A stretch of DNA of 50,419 nucleotides, from contig CALWVQ010000005.1 of the NCBI GenBank assembly GCA_944385025.1, forward strand, positions 1-50,419, read 5' to 3'. The position numbers and the translations under genes are program-made. How positions within the stretch are numbered: position 1 is the stretch's first letter; the number at the start of each line of letters is the position of its first letter. Source of the DNA: an uncultured Eubacterium sp. GTDB taxonomy: Bacteria; Bacillota; Clostridia; Oscillospirales; Acutalibacteraceae. Below the pieces are notes generated by a model. It did no database searches. It saw nothing but the letters and a program-made list of their open reading frames with translations, and was not told the DNA's origin. Below, in pieces: positions 50,180-50,419 of this stretch.

Positions 50180-50252
50180 TTAATCTCCTTATTCAAGTCT
50201 CGCTACACGGGGCGGAATACCCTGTATTCTCTTAAAGCCCATAGTATGCGGC
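50180..50252 (-). promoter_or_regulatory. rplU leader, possible L21 leader RNA
   Basis: The minus-strand leader between the promoter and rplU contains CGCCGCATACTATGGGCTTT, AGAATACAGGGTATTC (a short hairpin) and CGCCCCGTGTAGCGAGAC. The AT-rich Firmicutes L21 leader is expected here. The match is by position and general structure. Confidence 0.45.
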
Positions 50253-50258
50253 GAAAAG

Positions 50259-50287
50259 ATTATATAATAATAAAAATAAATTGTCAA
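50259..50287 (-). promoter_or_regulatory. rplU operon promoter, perfect consensus
   Basis: TTGACA (50282-50287) and TATAAT (50259-50264) are 17 bases apart on the minus strand, starting a few bases after the preceding gene's stop. Confidence 0.92.
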
Positions 50288-50290
50288 GAA

Positions 50291-50419
50291 TTATTTATTT
50301 ATTTTTTGATTGTTTGTACGACCTAAAATATAATCCGTTGAAACATTGTAAAAATCAGCAAGAGCGACAAGATGCCTTATGGGCATTTCGTTTGCACCTC
50401 TTTCATATCTTGCATACAT
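50291..50419 (-). CDS. XRE-family helix-turn-helix regulator, C-terminal part
   Basis: The last 42 codons of a gene that continues beyond the window. They read ARYERGANEMPIRHLVALADFYNVSTDYILGRTN, where Cro/C1-type regulators have a YE-G...P-L-LA-FY-VS-DYL-G pattern. It ends at TAA 50291-50293, just upstream of the rplU promoter. Confidence 0.85.
   Translation of the reverse strand: MYARYERGANEMPIRHLVALADFYNVSTDYILGRTNNQKINK

Noticed and set aside
1-50419. CRISPR arrays or insertion sequences
   Set aside because: No regularly spaced direct repeats and no transposase frames or terminal inverted repeats were found.

Overview
The window reads as a chromosome segment from a spore-forming, gut-associated Clostridia bacterium, probably Oscillospiraceae/Ruminococcaceae-like. 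This is inferred from gene content and order, not from a database search. Evidence: a long-form Firmicutes L27 next to its Prp protease, Cys-containing S18 and L33, YlxR/YlxQ in the nusA-infB operon, a spoVAE gene, a SpoIIQ-like LytM protein, SRP RNA upstream of dnaX, and glycan genes (GH2, sialic acid, hexuronate). Gene density is high and almost every gene is intact. No intergenic stretch longer than about 300 bases lacks a gene or RNA.

Layout. 1-2466: end of a GH2 glycosidase, then nanA and nanE divergent from overlapping promoters (sialic acid catabolism). 2507-5401: a cytidylate-kinase-like protein, then an ECF sigma factor broken by two indels followed by an intact membrane beta-propeller protein. 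5486-9235: ssrA (tmRNA), smpB, recR, ybaB, dnaX and SRP RNA, all on the minus strand. 9288-14582: small metabolic genes, spoVAE, an M28 membrane peptidase, and an operon of an ECF-transporter S component, coaX (type III pantothenate kinase) and a DUF1015 gene.

14727-24917 is the most unusual part: a single minus-strand operon of 15 phage-derived genes with tightly overlapping starts and stops. It holds both terminase subunits, portal, prohead protease, capsid, connectors, a LysM baseplate protein, hub, small spike, gp25, baseplate J, tail protein I and a short fibre-like protein. I find no tail sheath, tail tube, tape measure, integrase, repressor, replication or lysis genes. A 29-codon ORF occupies the place where sheath, tube and tape measure normally sit. 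All genes look open, so this is a candidate domesticated phage-like particle or gene-transfer-agent-like locus. A prophage that lost its tail genes is the main alternative.

25044-31246: tandem zinc-ribbon membrane proteins, a SpoIIQ-like LytM protein, an MFS transporter that looks leaderless, and the uxaC-kdgK-eda hexuronate operon. 31381-45554: core information-processing operons, namely rpsF-ssb-rpsR, then rimP-nusA-ylxR-ylxQ-infB-rbfA-nrnA-truB-ribF-HAD, then rpmG-secE-nusG-rplK-rplA and rplJ-rplL with an L10 leader. 45789-49188: two FAD oxidoreductases and trmB. 49266-50419: rpmA, prp and rplU behind a consensus promoter, then the end of an XRE-type regulator at the edge.

Promoters matching TTGACA-N17-TATAAT, or close to it, can be placed upstream of many operons. 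Several gene starts were moved from the longest reading frame to the ATG/TTG/GTG with a ribosome binding site.
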